Shown here: positions 37,808-50,194 of the stretch, piece by piece | Numbering within the stretch: the first letter of the stretch is position 1 | How the letters are laid out: every line of letters begins with the position of its first letter | Assembly (NCBI GenBank): GCA_017590115.1 | Contig: JAGGNK010013114.1 | Coordinates: 2,170,001 to 2,234,000 of the forward strand | Source of the DNA: Montifringilla adamsi | Taxonomy: Eukaryota > Chordata > Aves > Passeriformes > Passeridae | Length of the DNA: 64,000 nt | Reading direction: 5' to 3' | Made by a program: the position numbers and the translations under genes | The notes under the pieces: generated by a model | The model's input: only the letters and a program-made list of their open reading frames with translations | Databases searched by the model: none | Told to the model about the DNA's origin: nothing

Positions 37808-40101
37808 CCCCTTTACTTTACCTCAGAATTTCAAGGCGGAAAACAAGATATAGCAGGGGAAATGTGGAAGAATGGTACCTTGTCCTACTGCACCCTTCTC
37901 CTGTCCGTGTCACACAAAGGAAACCTCTGCTGAGACTTGCCAGAGTTGTGTCACACGTAACCAGGGTGTGGCTGTGTATCCAAAGACACCAGAGAAGCAA
38001 AACACCAGCGATCCTGCCCAAACCCTGTTACCACTCTGCAAATAAATGCAATGCTCTTGAAGCCTCTGTTGGGGGTCTGCTGACCACTAACCCACTCATC
38101 TTTAAGTCTTACTTCAGCTCCAGGTAATGAAGGGCATTCTCCCATCCTTGGAGCGCAGATTTCTGCTCCTGCAGCAGAGTGGAGAGGGGGCAGCACTGCC
38201 AGCTGCAGAGGGTGCCCACCTGCCTGCCAGTCATACCTGCTGCTTTTCCAGGCAGCACCTTGCTCACCCAGCTGCAAATCAGAGTGGCTCTGCCAAACAA
38301 GAGTAATGTGCAGCAGGTGACAGGAATAGACCAAGGTTTCATTATTGTGTTTTCACAGCCTTATAGCTTACTTTGCTACTTGCATCTCTGCAAAGTGATT
38401 CACAGCAAAGCTTGCAGAAACAGTGTTAATTCTGTGCATTTAATGAGGTGGTGGTGCGAGTGATTATGCAGGGTGCAGGTGGTAAGAAGAGGCTGGAGCT
38501 TGTATTTGCACTTGGTTTATGTGGCTTTCTATTGTTTTTACAGTCCCTCACCCTTCAGCAAATGCAGTTGGGTGACCCTTGGTACACAGTAAGGGAAAGT
38601 CGCAGTCAGACAGTGGAATTACATTAGCAGGTCAGACATCTGAGGCATGTTTGTGTGGTCAGGGGAGGACGGTCAGGCAGACAGGTGAGTTTTCCACTAG
38701 TAACCAGGATAAACAACAAATAGGAGAGATTAAGTATCAAAGAGGGAATTGTCTCCTAAGATGGCTAGTTAAAAAAAAGACTAAACAGTAAAAGAATTTT
38801 AAAGACATTTACCTATAGGCCGCAGTTCAAAGGAATGCCTTTAGTTAAGTTGCATGCCTGCTGATCTCTGAGCACATGTTTAGATGTTCTCAGTAAGGAC
38901 GAGCATACCTGCCTCAGTGCTGTCTTGAGGAGAGGATGGGATGATGAAGGAAATGGTGAGATTATTTTCCCTGCGGCAGCAGAACTTTGCTTCACTTTTC
39001 ACCTTCTTTTTCAACAGTCTGTTTATTTTCATTGAACACTAGCTTGAATTCTTGTGTTTTGGCAATAACAGTCATGACCGTTCCTCATTCCTTGTGTTGC
39101 TCTCCCCCACCACAGCCACCTCTGAAGTTAAGTCTGTTTTTTGTACTTTCTGTGTTTGGAAGTGGGGGAGTGGAGGAGTTGCTGACAGAGGTAGCCAGTG
39201 ATGGTTGCTAAATGTGTCTGCTTGGTTGAAAGTAAAGAAGCACATAACAAATGTTAAAGGGAACAAAATGGATTATTTGTTTTTCCTGGAGGGATTCTAC
39301 CCTTAAAGTGATGCCCCAAAAATCCAGCTGGAATGTTAAATAAAAGCCACAGGCCCCCCACAATTGCGTTAGCAGAGATGAAGTCCTCACAGTGAGGGCC
39401 TTTGAAAATTAGAACTCAAAAATAATATTCCATAAAGGAAAAATTCTCCTAAGAAAACAGAAAGCAAGGAAACGTAAGGCATAATAAGGACTGGTCACAG
39501 CGCTTAGGTTGTGTAGGATCTATCAAGCAAAATGCCGTTGACACAAACCCCTGACTATTTTCACTGTACAAATACACATGCTCACACGTTATTTGGAGTG
39601 GCCTTAAGTTTGCCTTGAGATCACCAACTGAGCTTTTAAATTAACACAGGATGTTCACACTGCCATGGGCCATCCTAATGGCCTTCCAGAAAACTGCTTT
39701 TTACATACAGAAAAGGATGTGGGGGTGCTTTCTATTTCCCTTTCTGTCTCCCTGAAAGGCGTCAAGAAAGTTCAGAAAACATTAGGGACAGGAACATGTA
39801 CCAGTCATTATTCTGAAAAAATTATTCATTTTTTGGGGTAATTTTCCTATGCTCTTGAGGATACCCTATCTGTCTTCTTCCTCCTCCCGACTGATCCTCA
39901 TTGTCCTACATGTCAGAGCACTTTCTTTAGTAAAGAATAATCTTGCTGTGTTGATTTAACACCAGTGAGGTTCTGCCCCATTAAACTCAGTGAGAATTCA
40001 TTAGTAAGATAAAAATGACATGAGTCTTTCCTTTACAGGCCAGAGGATCTGCATGTCCTAAACACAAAGCTACATGGAACAATAGACCTGGAAAGTTATT
40101 C
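37804..40101. other. Unique non-coding stretch
   Basis: No gene or dispersed repeat that I can support; open frames are short and overlapping. Confidence 0.6.
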
Positions 40102-40413
40102 TTATTCTAAAAGTAGATAGAACAATAATAGGAGTTGTACTGACTTATCACTTTGCTGATATGCCTCAAATGTCTTGCTGCCTGTGAGAAAGTGGACCAC
40201 CTTTGTGTTTGCTGGGTCACAACCTTCCCCTTTGAGATAGTCAATGAGTTTACCCAATGTTGACAATTCAGATGTTGTGTCTGTGACCAGATAATTGGAT
40301 TGGCCATGACAATCCTCATATAATGAAGCCTGTCCCAGTGCCCTGAAGTCTTTGAACACAACCTTGTACTGGATTTCTCTTCTGGATACAGTTCTCTTCT
40401 TAATTATTTTCTC
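40102..40413 (-). pseudogene. Unrecognised protein-like open frame, possible gene relic
   Basis: Reading on the minus strand from just after a stop at 40414-40416, the frame stays open for 103 codons to a stop at 40102-40104. About 70 of them (roughly 40360 down to 40145) read like real protein. Composition is balanced and mixed hydrophilic and hydrophobic. Codon choice is varied (gtc, aca, ctc, ggc, gtg), with segments such as VFKDFRALGQASLYEDCHGQ and LGKLIDYLKGEGCDPANTKV. The last dozen codons become a leucine-rich AT tail (LLLLFYLLLE), so similarity to any gene probably ends near 40140. I do not recognise the family and assign no function. There is no ATG at the start, no strong acceptor upstream (the region is purine-rich) and no canonical donor downstream. 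A decayed gene or retrocopy fragment is more likely than a live exon, and chance is possible. A second suspicious frame lies 0.2 kb upstream on the same strand. Confidence 0.28.
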
Positions 40414-40620
40414 TCAAGCTTCCATGAAAAGCACTCATGCATTTTCAGAGGGTTTCACAGAATGATGGAAGGCACAAAAACTACTTCTCTCAGCCTCCAT
40501 GTCAGGTCTCACAACTGGGAGGTAAAGGAGAGAAAGAGCATTCTTCTCATTATATTATCTGGTGCCTTCCATCCATGCCTTTTTAAAAAGTCTTGTTAGA
40601 CTAGATTTGACTCTGTTCCA

Positions 40621-40836
40621 TTAAAAATATCTTTTGTACAAGTTTTGATTTTGAGAGAGAATTAAAAGGTCCATAAGATATCTGTGCAGTGGCTGCCAGT
40701 GACTGAGTACAAAGCGGGTGTCACATCTGCAGACACACAGATTCTCTTCAGGCTGGAGTGAAATTCGCTCCTCAGATGAACCATAATGATCTTGACAGTG
40801 GATCTGGACACATTCGTACCAAGCAGTGAACTGACA
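40621..40836 (-). other. Cysteine-rich open frame, possible exon relic
   Basis: Minus-strand frame of 71 codons between stops at 40837-40839 and 40621-40623. Its first two thirds (40836 to about 40681) contain seven cysteines in about 52 residues, including the segments WYECVQIHCQDHYG and ENLCVCRCDTRF. This resembles the spacing of small secreted or extracellular domains, though I cannot match a family. A possible acceptor (gtgtcag) sits at its start. I see no clear donor at the end of the cysteine-rich part, and the last 20 codons look like ordinary AT-rich sequence. It lies on the same strand as, and just upstream of, the frame at 40102-40413, so both could be pieces of one lost gene. It has no usable start codon early in the frame. 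Chance remains a serious alternative. Confidence 0.2.
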
Positions 40837-40839
40837 CTA

Positions 40840-43800
40840 TCGATCTATTTTTTGTGGGTCATGAACAAGTCTTCAGATGCAGGGATGTTTTGTTATGGAC
40901 CACATTGAATCAGGTGACAGAGCATTTACTGGGCCTACTCTCCATTTCCAACCAGCTGATGATTAATCTGGACCACTAGAATTTGTAAAGTAACAAATAC
41001 TTGCGTAGTTAGGAACTTAGTGCCCTCAGTCCAAAATAAACAAGGGGTATGTGTGCTAATTACCTGCAAGTAATTCTATGGTAATTTATTAGTGACTCAG
41101 ATTTACCAATTAAAACAGACATCTGGAGAGAAGGACAGATTATCTGTCCACTTCATTGTGGCTACTTTTAAGAGCCTTAACCAGGATATTATGGTTGTGT
41201 TGTGTGGAAGACACAATAACCCAGAGCCATAATGACACTTTGTATGAAATTAAGTGTACTTCAAATTCTTCTTGTGCTTTAGCTCTAATCTGTCATAGAA
41301 CTTGATATGGAAAGTATCCTGAATAGTAAAATGCCTTAAGTAGCATAAAATTATGGTACTCTTTCAACAGCTTTTCAATAGGCCTAAAGAAAAAGGTTTT
41401 AATCCACATTTTAGTGTTCAGAACTGAGTTGGTTATGCATGGCTTTTTGTTCGTTAATTAAAATTGGCATGTCTTCATCTGCAGAACTCATAAATGGATC
41501 AGAGATTTTATAACAAAATAAGAATTTGGACAGTAGATGTCCCAGGGAATGATAAAGTGCTTATGAATACCTGTTGGTTATTCAGTGAAATGCATCAATA
41601 GTCTGCCAAATCTGTAATGAATCAACACCTCAGCATGAGATTAGGAATATCCATATTCTACAAAAGATTCAGTGTGTTGTCCTTTGGAGTAGGCATAAAA
41701 TCTGTGAACACATTTACTATTGGTCATTGAAGAACCCCAGGAAACTTTAAGCATAAAGACCTTATAACAGATGGTCTGGGTAAAAAATTCTAACTCATGT
41801 CTGATATTCATCCGTATTGTTGCTGTGGCTTTGGTAAACCAGCAGAGATTTTCATCAAAATGTTTCCTGGCCCTGGCTGCCTAAACAGTCTCCTGTTCTT
41901 TTAACTGGATATGTTATTTCTTCTCCCCTTCTCTACTGAAAACAGAAAGCAGCTTCCAGTGTCTGCATTTATGGATGATGGGAATCAAGGAGTGTATCTT
42001 TTAAATGTCTCCTTAATCTCCGTGGTCAAGTTATCTACCATTTTCTTCACGGTGTAGGAACTTGCACAGGAAAAAAGCGATACAAATACAAAGCCATAAT
42101 CACCCAAGCTTAAAGCAAGTTGTTTTTCTTTATGCATCAGCAGGGAAATAGAGGCCTGAAGTGAATGTCAAGTTCTACAAAATCACAATGTTGGGCATTG
42201 TAATACTCAGTTATCCTGGTGCATATAATTGAGCAAATTGCAGAGCAATGCATAGCCAGGCTTCAAGTCTCACTTACTGCTACTGAAAAATTGTCACTCA
42301 TAAGGAGCTACCTAAGTGCTGGACATTATGCTGGAGTATTTAGGATATATGGTTAATTTCAGGGTAATAATTATATACAGTACCTCAGACACTATTCCTG
42401 ATAACTGAGTTCAACTTTTCAATAGCTGGTACATCTCTGATGAGGTGATGCCACTGAGAATCCTCTGAAGATAAAGCCACCTGCATGCAATTTTGTGCTA
42501 AACCATAACTTAGCATTAAAAGTATTGCCTTCTGGGGTTCCAGCAGCATGGTGTCATCTGGAATTGTCTGCCAGTGCAGAAGTTCCTAGAGAGTTTTTCC
42601 AGCACTTCCAAAGGGGAAAAGCAACTTAGAGGCATTTCCTATAGCCTAGCTTAGACCTGTTTCACAGTACCAAGGGAGCTGACCCTTTCACAAGCATGTA
42701 CATGTATAGGTTTATGTATGCTTAGTCTATTCCTTTTCTCTTGGGTTTGTTGGAACCCTGGGGACCCTTCTTCTAAGGAAGCAGATTCAGACACAGCCAT
42801 TTACATCAGTAAGACAAAGCTAGCCAGGACTGATATTTGCCTCTAGATTCTAGACAGGAATTTGCAGTTAAATTAATCATAAGTAATATCAGTAATATCA
42901 TCTTAGCATTTCCCAGGATAATGAGTTGGCTCACTTTAAATCACCGATCCTGTTGTCAAGGCAGCATGTGCAGCAACAGCTGCAGTGGGTGCTTCCCATG
43001 GTAGGGCCTCTTTTATATGGCCTTTGGTGATTAGGACCAGCACACTGTCTCACAAAACAGTGGTTCCAAAAAATGGAAAATCTGCAAATGCAATCCTGCC
43101 AATGTTTGGTAGCAGAATGGAGGAAAGTTACTACCTTCACTTTATCACATTAGCTTTTATACCTAATTATTATGAAATGCATCCCAAGAGCTGCATCAGT
43201 AGCACAGAAGTTGATCATGCCATTCTTCTCTTCATGTATGACACTGTTCTGTTAGGGCCACTGGACCTTCTGGAGGAGAGATGCGTTTCACCCAAGAAGA
43301 CTTAACATTAAATAACTTTCACAGCATTATTTTTTTATTACTGTAGTGCATGGAAGTTATAGTAATGGAACAGACCCCCACTGTGTTAGGGACTTTAAAA
43401 ACAGAGTATAAAAAGACACTGTTTTCCCGAAAGAGTTTCAAATTAATTATCCTTCTTCATTCCGGACACAGTCTCTGTACCTACAGCAAAGAAAAATCTT
43501 GTTTGCTTATTTATTTTGCTTGATTCAATTTAGAATAGACAGCTCAGTTTATTTTTCCATTAAAAAGATGATGCCAAGCTGAGTGCTAACATACATGAAC
43601 TACAACCCCTTTGTTTTTAATAGGGGAGGAAGGAGGTAAATGCTTGTGATTAATTTGGCTCATCCTGGTTGAATAACAATAAAGATTTGTCCTAACTGGC
43701 CATAAGTAGAGTGAATATTTTAAACACAAGCAAGCTACCTCTCAAGCTGTGGGTGACATATTATCCTGGATATGGTATAAAAAATTAGCCAACACATTTA

Positions 43801-45740
43801 CCATACCCTCTAGGAAGGCCTGTGATTAAATTTAACATAGCTGACCTTGTTGTCCTAAGTCTAATGAGCCAGAATGGATAGAAACGTCCTTGATCCAGCT
43901 GGTGGTTTTTAGTGTCAGGCTTTAGTCTTATATAATTTATCCACTTTAACCCCAGCACTGGTGCAATTGCTTAATGCACTGGCCTGTCACCTTTCAAATA
44001 GAATTTTTGGTCTGCTTGATGTAAAGTGAAATTAGACTCAACTGCATGCTGAGGCAACAATACAAGGCTTCAGCCTACGACAGCAAAGTCAGGGTTTTAC
44101 TCTGAGACCTGTACTGGTACAAAGGTGAGGGCTGAGCACTACCCAGTACACTGACATTTGTTTCAGAAGTGGAGGGAAGTGTCTTGAATATAGCTTCTGC
44201 AGGAGCTGCCTATTAGAGCAAATGCTCACTTGTGCTGTGATAATTCTCTTTTGTGACTGCTCTTTCAGAGAATGTATCCAATTTCCACAAATTTGTGCAT
44301 GACTTAACCTAAGTATGGTGCATCCTGTATCCAGCACATGCTACCCAAAACAAGCACAAGAAAAGAATTCTCAAACAAAAGGATTACAAAATGCATTTTT
44401 GCTGCCTGAGTTACATTTTCAGTCTAGAGCTGTAGTCTTCAGTCTGTTAAATCTGTCTCTACAACCATGAAACAGGCATGCAACTTTTTGTAGCAAAATT
44501 TTAAGATTTTTCTGGCGTGTCAGATCTTTCACCGTGTAAAGAGGTTCAACACTTCCTTGTGCAGATCCTTTCCCAGAGTTGCAGGAGATAGCTAGCTTTG
44601 CCCAAGCAAAACTGGCCAAGGACCCACAGGCTGTGCTTAGCTGAGACTCACAACAGCACACACTGGGGCAGCTCTGGGAGGAGTTCTGCAGAACTGTGAG
44701 GGAAGGAAATCAAATCCCAGCAGATGCCCAGCCTTTTCTCTGGGCAGCTGGGACACAGCAAGGGGCATGAAACTGCCACTCAAGCCACCAGGAAGTGTCC
44801 CATGCTGACACTTTCTTTTACTCAGGGGCCAACAGACAGCAACGCAGGACATACTTCACTCACAATGTGGAGGATATTTCTTCTAAGAACAGAAGAAATC
44901 ACACCTGTGTTTTTACAGCCCACAGGAAGCCAATGGAGTGAGGAACAGCACTATCATGGCCACTTATGCAATGTCTTCTGCTTCCTACTCTCAAGACCAG
45001 CAGAAACCTTTAATGAAACCCTTGGTTTCTGTCTTTTTTCCCTGTCTCTCATACCATGTCTTGATAGGATATTTCCTGAAGAAGGTAAGGGTAATTTTGC
45101 AAAAGGCTTGACCCAGGAACCTTTCCATTAGATGATGCAAAGTTGCAAGGGTTTGGGGCTTTTTTATCCTAAAGCTGGAGTGAGGATGTCCCTCAGTTCC
45201 TTACACTGAAGCAAATGTTAAATGCCTTCTGAAGTCGGGGACATTCATGGAACATTCATATTTAAAGCTAAAGCTGTTCACTTAATCATAAGAGCAGTTG
45301 TAAGTTTTTCTGTGGGGTTGCATTTAAGCCATAAGCCATCCCCTGGACACTTTGTACACCAGATGAGTCTCAAGGGAAAATTTTACAAACTTTTCAGCAG
45401 GGTGAATCAAAGCAACAATCAGCTGGCTACTAGAAATAAATATAGTTTCTGAGTGTACCTCGGTTCTGGAGCACTTCACAATGCATACGAAATGCTCACG
45501 CATCCTTCTTGCTATTCCACATTTTTTGCCTCAAAACTGACTCAGTATTAAAATCAGGTTCTTGTTAATTCTTACACAGTCTGTAATTAAGAACACAGAT
45601 TCAAATAGAAAAAAAAATCTGTTTACTAGAATAATAGGTTAGTGTTTTTATAAGAAATTCAAATTGATTCAAAAGAGTTTACACTTATATATTTCCATGC
45701 TTTTCTGCCTGCTGCTGATCGTGTGATGGTATGAGTATGC
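40840..45740. other. Unique non-coding stretch
   Basis: AT-rich unique DNA with no supportable gene. A 135-codon plus-strand open frame at 44724-45131 and similar shorter ones lack motifs and have opposing frames on the other strand. No dispersed repeat recognised. Confidence 0.6.
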
Positions 45741-45803
45741 ATGTGTGTGTGTATATATATATATACACACACACATATATATATATATATACATATATAT
45801 ATG
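45741..45803. repeat. Compound (TG)n(TA)n(CA)n(TA)n repeat with perfect palindrome
   Basis: A TG tract (45742-45751), a TA tract (45752-45765) and a CA tract (45766-45775) form an exact inverted repeat. With one flanking pair added, it spans 36 bases, 45741-45776. More TA follows to about 45803, broken by one ACA step. Such DNA can form a cruciform (palindrome), Z-DNA (TG/CA) or unwind easily (TA). It is probably variable in length and hard to assemble. Confidence 0.95.
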
Positions 45804-46072
45804 GTTGGGTTCTTTTTCCCAAGAAAAAGTATTTGAAAACATTCCCTTAGATTTCTACAGAGTATAATTACTCAGATCAGTGTCTGGATGCCTTATTGCA
45901 TAAAGCAGGGATCAATAACACAGCAGAAGCTACAGGGAGCTGCCCCTGACTGTTTCCTGAGCATGGAGCCAGTATCTGTCCCTGAGAAGTCCCTCTACAC
46001 TCAGTCTTCACTGGATGCAATATAAGGCACCCAGTGAAATAGATAATTAAAAGACCATATTTTTTTCCTCAG

Positions 46073-46178
46073 GGGGTTGTATTGTTTGAAAGCAAAACAA
46101 GGCAGAAGTGGGAGTCTTCGCAAATCTGAATGGCAAGAGAAACCTCTGAGAAACACCGAGGTGGCCCTCTCAAGCAAT
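46073..46178 (+). other. Exon-like segment with acceptor and donor
   Basis: A pyrimidine tract and AG (ttttttcctcag, ending 46072) precede 106 bases. One frame (one leading base, then 35 codons) is open to the segment's end and beyond, to a tag at 46191-46193. The segment ends at aat followed by gtaggt, a reasonable donor. The predicted peptide is basic and polar (contains SLRKSEWQEKPLRNTEVALS) and matches nothing I know. It could be an exon of a non-coding RNA, a coding exon of a gene whose other exons lie outside, or a chance pairing of splice-like motifs, which is common in this much sequence. Confidence 0.15.
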
Positions 46179-49008
46179 GTAGGTGGTGATCAATAGCCTA
46201 GGATGACTGATGGAAGTATGGTCATCAGTTCAGTTGAGACAGAATTTCTATCTTGTCTTGAGGAAATGATCTTCATAGACTGGGCTTGAGGCATTTGCAG
46301 AACATTATTTGAAAGATATTTAGGTGTTTGATTTAATTTTTAGATGTAGAAATGGCTATATGTGTCTCTGACCCTGCAGTTTTGAAATCATCGATGTTTA
46401 ATCATTGACTTAGTGAATGTGAGATTAAAGCTTTGCAGCAGAAGATGAAGCTTCCAGTATTGATATTAATGTGCTATCTACTCTCCATAAATTCCAAGTA
46501 ACACTTGTAGAGCAGGTTTGCTGCTCCTACACTTTTTTGTGTAATAAAGTTATGGCAGGAACAAGTATGTTCAGATCCTTGCAAGGGTATAAAGGCATAG
46601 GTGTTATTAGAAGAATTAGTTTTCTCTATTTTCTGGGAATAGAAAGTACTCTGAACAGTATCATGTCTAAGACTTTGGTTTTCAGACAGTCTCAGGCTCT
46701 GGTAACTTAATTTTTCTATCATTTCTCTTAAATTTGTGTTGGTTACGGGAATCCAAGAGTGACTTTTTGTTGTTGTTATTCTCATTGTCTTCCCTTAGCT
46801 TGTTCATTTTGCTTTTTGGCAGTCAGTAACAGTAGTGCACATCTTCCCAGCAGTTTTCTTGAGCCTGGGTTTAGATAAAGCTTCAAGACACTGATCATTT
46901 TTGTTCTTTGATCCAAATGGGGTTTCTGTCTGAAGCTGAAGAGATTGTTCTTACCCTCCAAGCCAGACTCTAAAACACTGCAGTAGGGTTTCCATTCTCC
47001 TACATAAATGGCAAAGGACCTGGACAAACTTCCTTGATTCAGCAGAAAGACTCTCCTTGACTTCACCCAGATCTGGATCAAAGACAAATGAAGGGGGTAT
47101 TTTTCTTGCTAGGCAGCATGTCAGTGTTGATACTGTAACAGTCAGACTGAAGGAGGTGATGGAAGGAGGGGTACTGAAAGTAAATGTCAAAGGGATAAAA
47201 TATGGGTAGAAGTAATTTAATTTTCCTTCTTTGTTGGGTCAGTTCATTTCATGTTGAAACTGAATACAAGCTCAGCTCACAGATCTTTGCAAAATCTTCC
47301 AGACATAATGTGATTTGGGAGAATTAGTGGTCCACATTTGCTTGATGTGACAACATATGGGTATTAGCATTTTTTCATTTCTCCAATCAATATATGTAAA
47401 ACATGCAGAAGGAAAATAACTCATGCAATAGGACTTGGATTATTTTTTTAATACTGTCAAAATCTTATCAGTCAGCAAATGAGATAAAGAAAGGATAAGT
47501 CAATTTGAAATTACGTTGGACAGCAGTGAAGCAGACTCTCTCCTCTCAATTTGCGTCAGATTTTGGATTTCTTTTGTAAAGAAGTCCTAGTATTTTAGTA
47601 AGCACATGGAATAGAAAGAGAGAAGGACTCTGCATTGCTTCTCTGCAATCCCTTTGCAAGAGCTGCTCTTTTAATTTCCCAGAGGTTACCAGCATGCTAA
47701 CATCTTTTTTTTTTTTTTTTGTATTTTAATTTGTATTACGAAGAGTAGGAGCAGAGGGATCTTGTTCAAAAATCCTTTTGTTTTGCTCCTTGAAAAGAAA
47801 ATTCTTCACAATTAAGAATGTCAAATTAAAAAGTCTTTGTGTGTGTGTGTGCATTGTTTTTTTTCCCCTTTCCCTTATTCCCTTCATATATCAGTTTGCC
47901 ACAAAAGATAAAATTTACTGTGTAATTTGATTGTGGCATAGGAAAAAAGATTTGTTCTGTATTAAGTTATTATTTTGTAATGTTCCCAAGCATTTGTCCA
48001 CCTGAACTGGTTCAAGCGTGGCAAAGGAATTACGGGAATATAATTTGACTTTGCTATAAAGAAAACATTAGAACACTTTCCTGCTCTCCAGCAAACAGTA
48101 CAAACAAAAAACAGAGGCCAAAAATACTAGGATACAATTAAGGAGATATAATACATGTATCTCAAACTTGTAGTTAGGGCTGACTTAAACTGAATTTAAT
48201 ATACCAGACACATTGCATTGCAAGTGAATTCTCATTTCAACAAAACACTAACAGATGTTTAATCAATAAGATGGACCATAAAGGGCAACACAATTAGTAG
48301 GTCTGAGAAATGTTCTCCTGTGATGTTAGAAAGCTGTAATTATGGACCAGATCTCGTAAGTGTTTTGCACAGATGACACATAATACCAGTATTCTAGCTT
48401 ATAGAAAAGGCTGCATGGCACTTTTAATACAATTACAGGCACAAAGACACAACAACCCTGATCTTAGACAATCTTTTTAAACAAATATCAAAACTGTCAC
48501 TGAATTAAAGGAGAAAAAGACAGCTAAAATCAGCTCCTTTAATCCAGTTCCCTGCTCCATTTTTTGTCACATTTTTGCTCAGATGGGCACTGAAAACAAC
48601 CCCACTTTCCCCAACATGCCTCCCCTTATACCTTAAGGTAGGAAACTCAAAACTGTGACATCTTCCTCCTCAGGATGGGAGGTCACTTATAGCTGATGCA
48701 AGCCATGATCCTGCCAGGATGAGATGGTACAGAAGGAAGTAGCCAAAACAGATGAAAGCATCCTGAGGGAGCTTTAATTTTGCTTGAGGAGCAACACTTC
48801 TAGGTCTCACCAATAACATGTTTTTATATTACGTACTCCAATGTGATTGGGACCCCAGCTAAGCAGCAGCCCATCATAGTCCCTCTATTATCTGTTACTT
48901 ACTTCCATGGTTGGAGGGAGAGGTTCCCTGCTCCTGGGGAAGCACTCATGCAAAATGAAGTCATTTTTTGAGTCCTTGAGTCCTTGATCTTTTGACAGTG
49001 CAATCGTA

Positions 49009-49116
49009 ATGCTGAGCAGAATGGCAGCTGGGAACATCACTGGGTTCATGGCTGTGGTGAGTGTTTTTTTACCCTATCTTCCCCTCATAATTCTTTGCCT
49101 TTTTGAATATGACTAA
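49009..49116 (+). other. Very small hydrophobic open frame, exon-like start
   Basis: An ATG at 49009 opens a 35-codon frame ending at taa 49114-49116. Its second half is strongly hydrophobic (FMAVVSVFLPYLPLIILCLF), like one membrane segment. The first part also sits in a possible 58-base exon, with an acceptor-like ttttgacag before 48999 and a strong donor-like gtgagtg after 49056. In that case the hydrophobic tail would be intronic. No neighbour supports either reading, and frames this short arise often by chance. Confidence 0.12.
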
Positions 49117-50194
49117 AAACCGTGGAAGAAGTTAAAAAAAACCCCATCACTCTTAAAACAAAGTCCTGGTTGTGCATCCTGGTCTTGAGTTTCTCCAGCA
49201 GAAAGAAGCCATTAGTTAGACAAGTCTTCTCCCATCCACACCACATTTGGAAACATAATCCTCCTAAATTGCTAGGATTTCAAAAATGTCGCCTTTTTGC
49301 AGGAATTTGGACTTCCATATTTAATGGTTTAAAAGAATCAATATAGCAATGTTGAGCAGTCTGGATTTGCCATATTTAACCTGTAATTACAGCTCCTTAC
49401 TGAAAGTTATAGCTGGGCTGCAGCCCTTCAAATCTTAGATTAATCAGACTCAGCTTAGCGTCCCTGCCTATAAATTCCAGAAAGTTAGATTTATTTCAAT
49501 ACAGTGAATCATGAAGGTTTTGGCAACAACCTGAAGAGTACATTTTTTCCATGGGAAAGTGAAGAAAGAAATATGGTTGGATGGATTCTGTAAAGGAGAA
49601 AAAAGTTCCCTTCAAAAGCATGTTCTACAACTTAATTAATAAGTAGTCCACTGATTGGCTGATGCAGTGATAGGCTTCATTGTAGCTAATGAAGCTTCAT
49701 CAATGTATGCCAGATGAGAATCTAAAAAATAATTCTTCATGCAAGATTTATAAATCGCACAGAGGAAATATGTTGTCGGAAAATGTGAACAGTAGCCCTA
49801 TTAATGCATCCTTTTAATTTAGTTATTCCCAAAGAGCATACATCTCATTGCTCCAGGCCTGACATAGTGGGGGTTGTTTTATCCTGTGATGGATGTCCCA
49901 GGCACATCCCATTACGTGCATCCCATGAAGTGCAGCTGCAGGCTAACCCACAGACACACACCAGTGGGTTGGTGGCAGCAGGGCTGGAACAGGTAACAGC
50001 ACCTGAACCTGCTGGGCACAGCTCCCTGGACTGCACCCTTCTCCCAGCCAGCAAGGACCCCCACCACTCCCTGGCACGAGGACCTTCATCCCTACTTCTT
50101 GTAAGAGTGACACCTGAAGGAGGGGGACCTCAGTCATCAAGTGGGTGTCTCTTCATAGCGTGAGACTACAATTGATACAGGAACAGGTGGGGAG

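Larger units (their letters stand above)
45804..50194. other. Non-coding stretch with two weak exon-like segments
   Basis: Apart from the two exon-like items listed separately (46073-46178 and 49009-49116), this is AT-rich unique DNA. It includes 16 T at 47705-47720 and a short GT run at about 47839-47850. A perfect 12-bp palindrome (atgaagcttcat) lies at 49689-49700. Long open frames at 46782-47087 and 49804-50163 show no domain. Confidence 0.55.

Noticed and set aside
40440..40500. ggtttcacagaatgatggaagg resembling a CR1 3' end
   Set aside because: Only about 20 bases resemble the family, and no adjoining CR1 block follows on either side.
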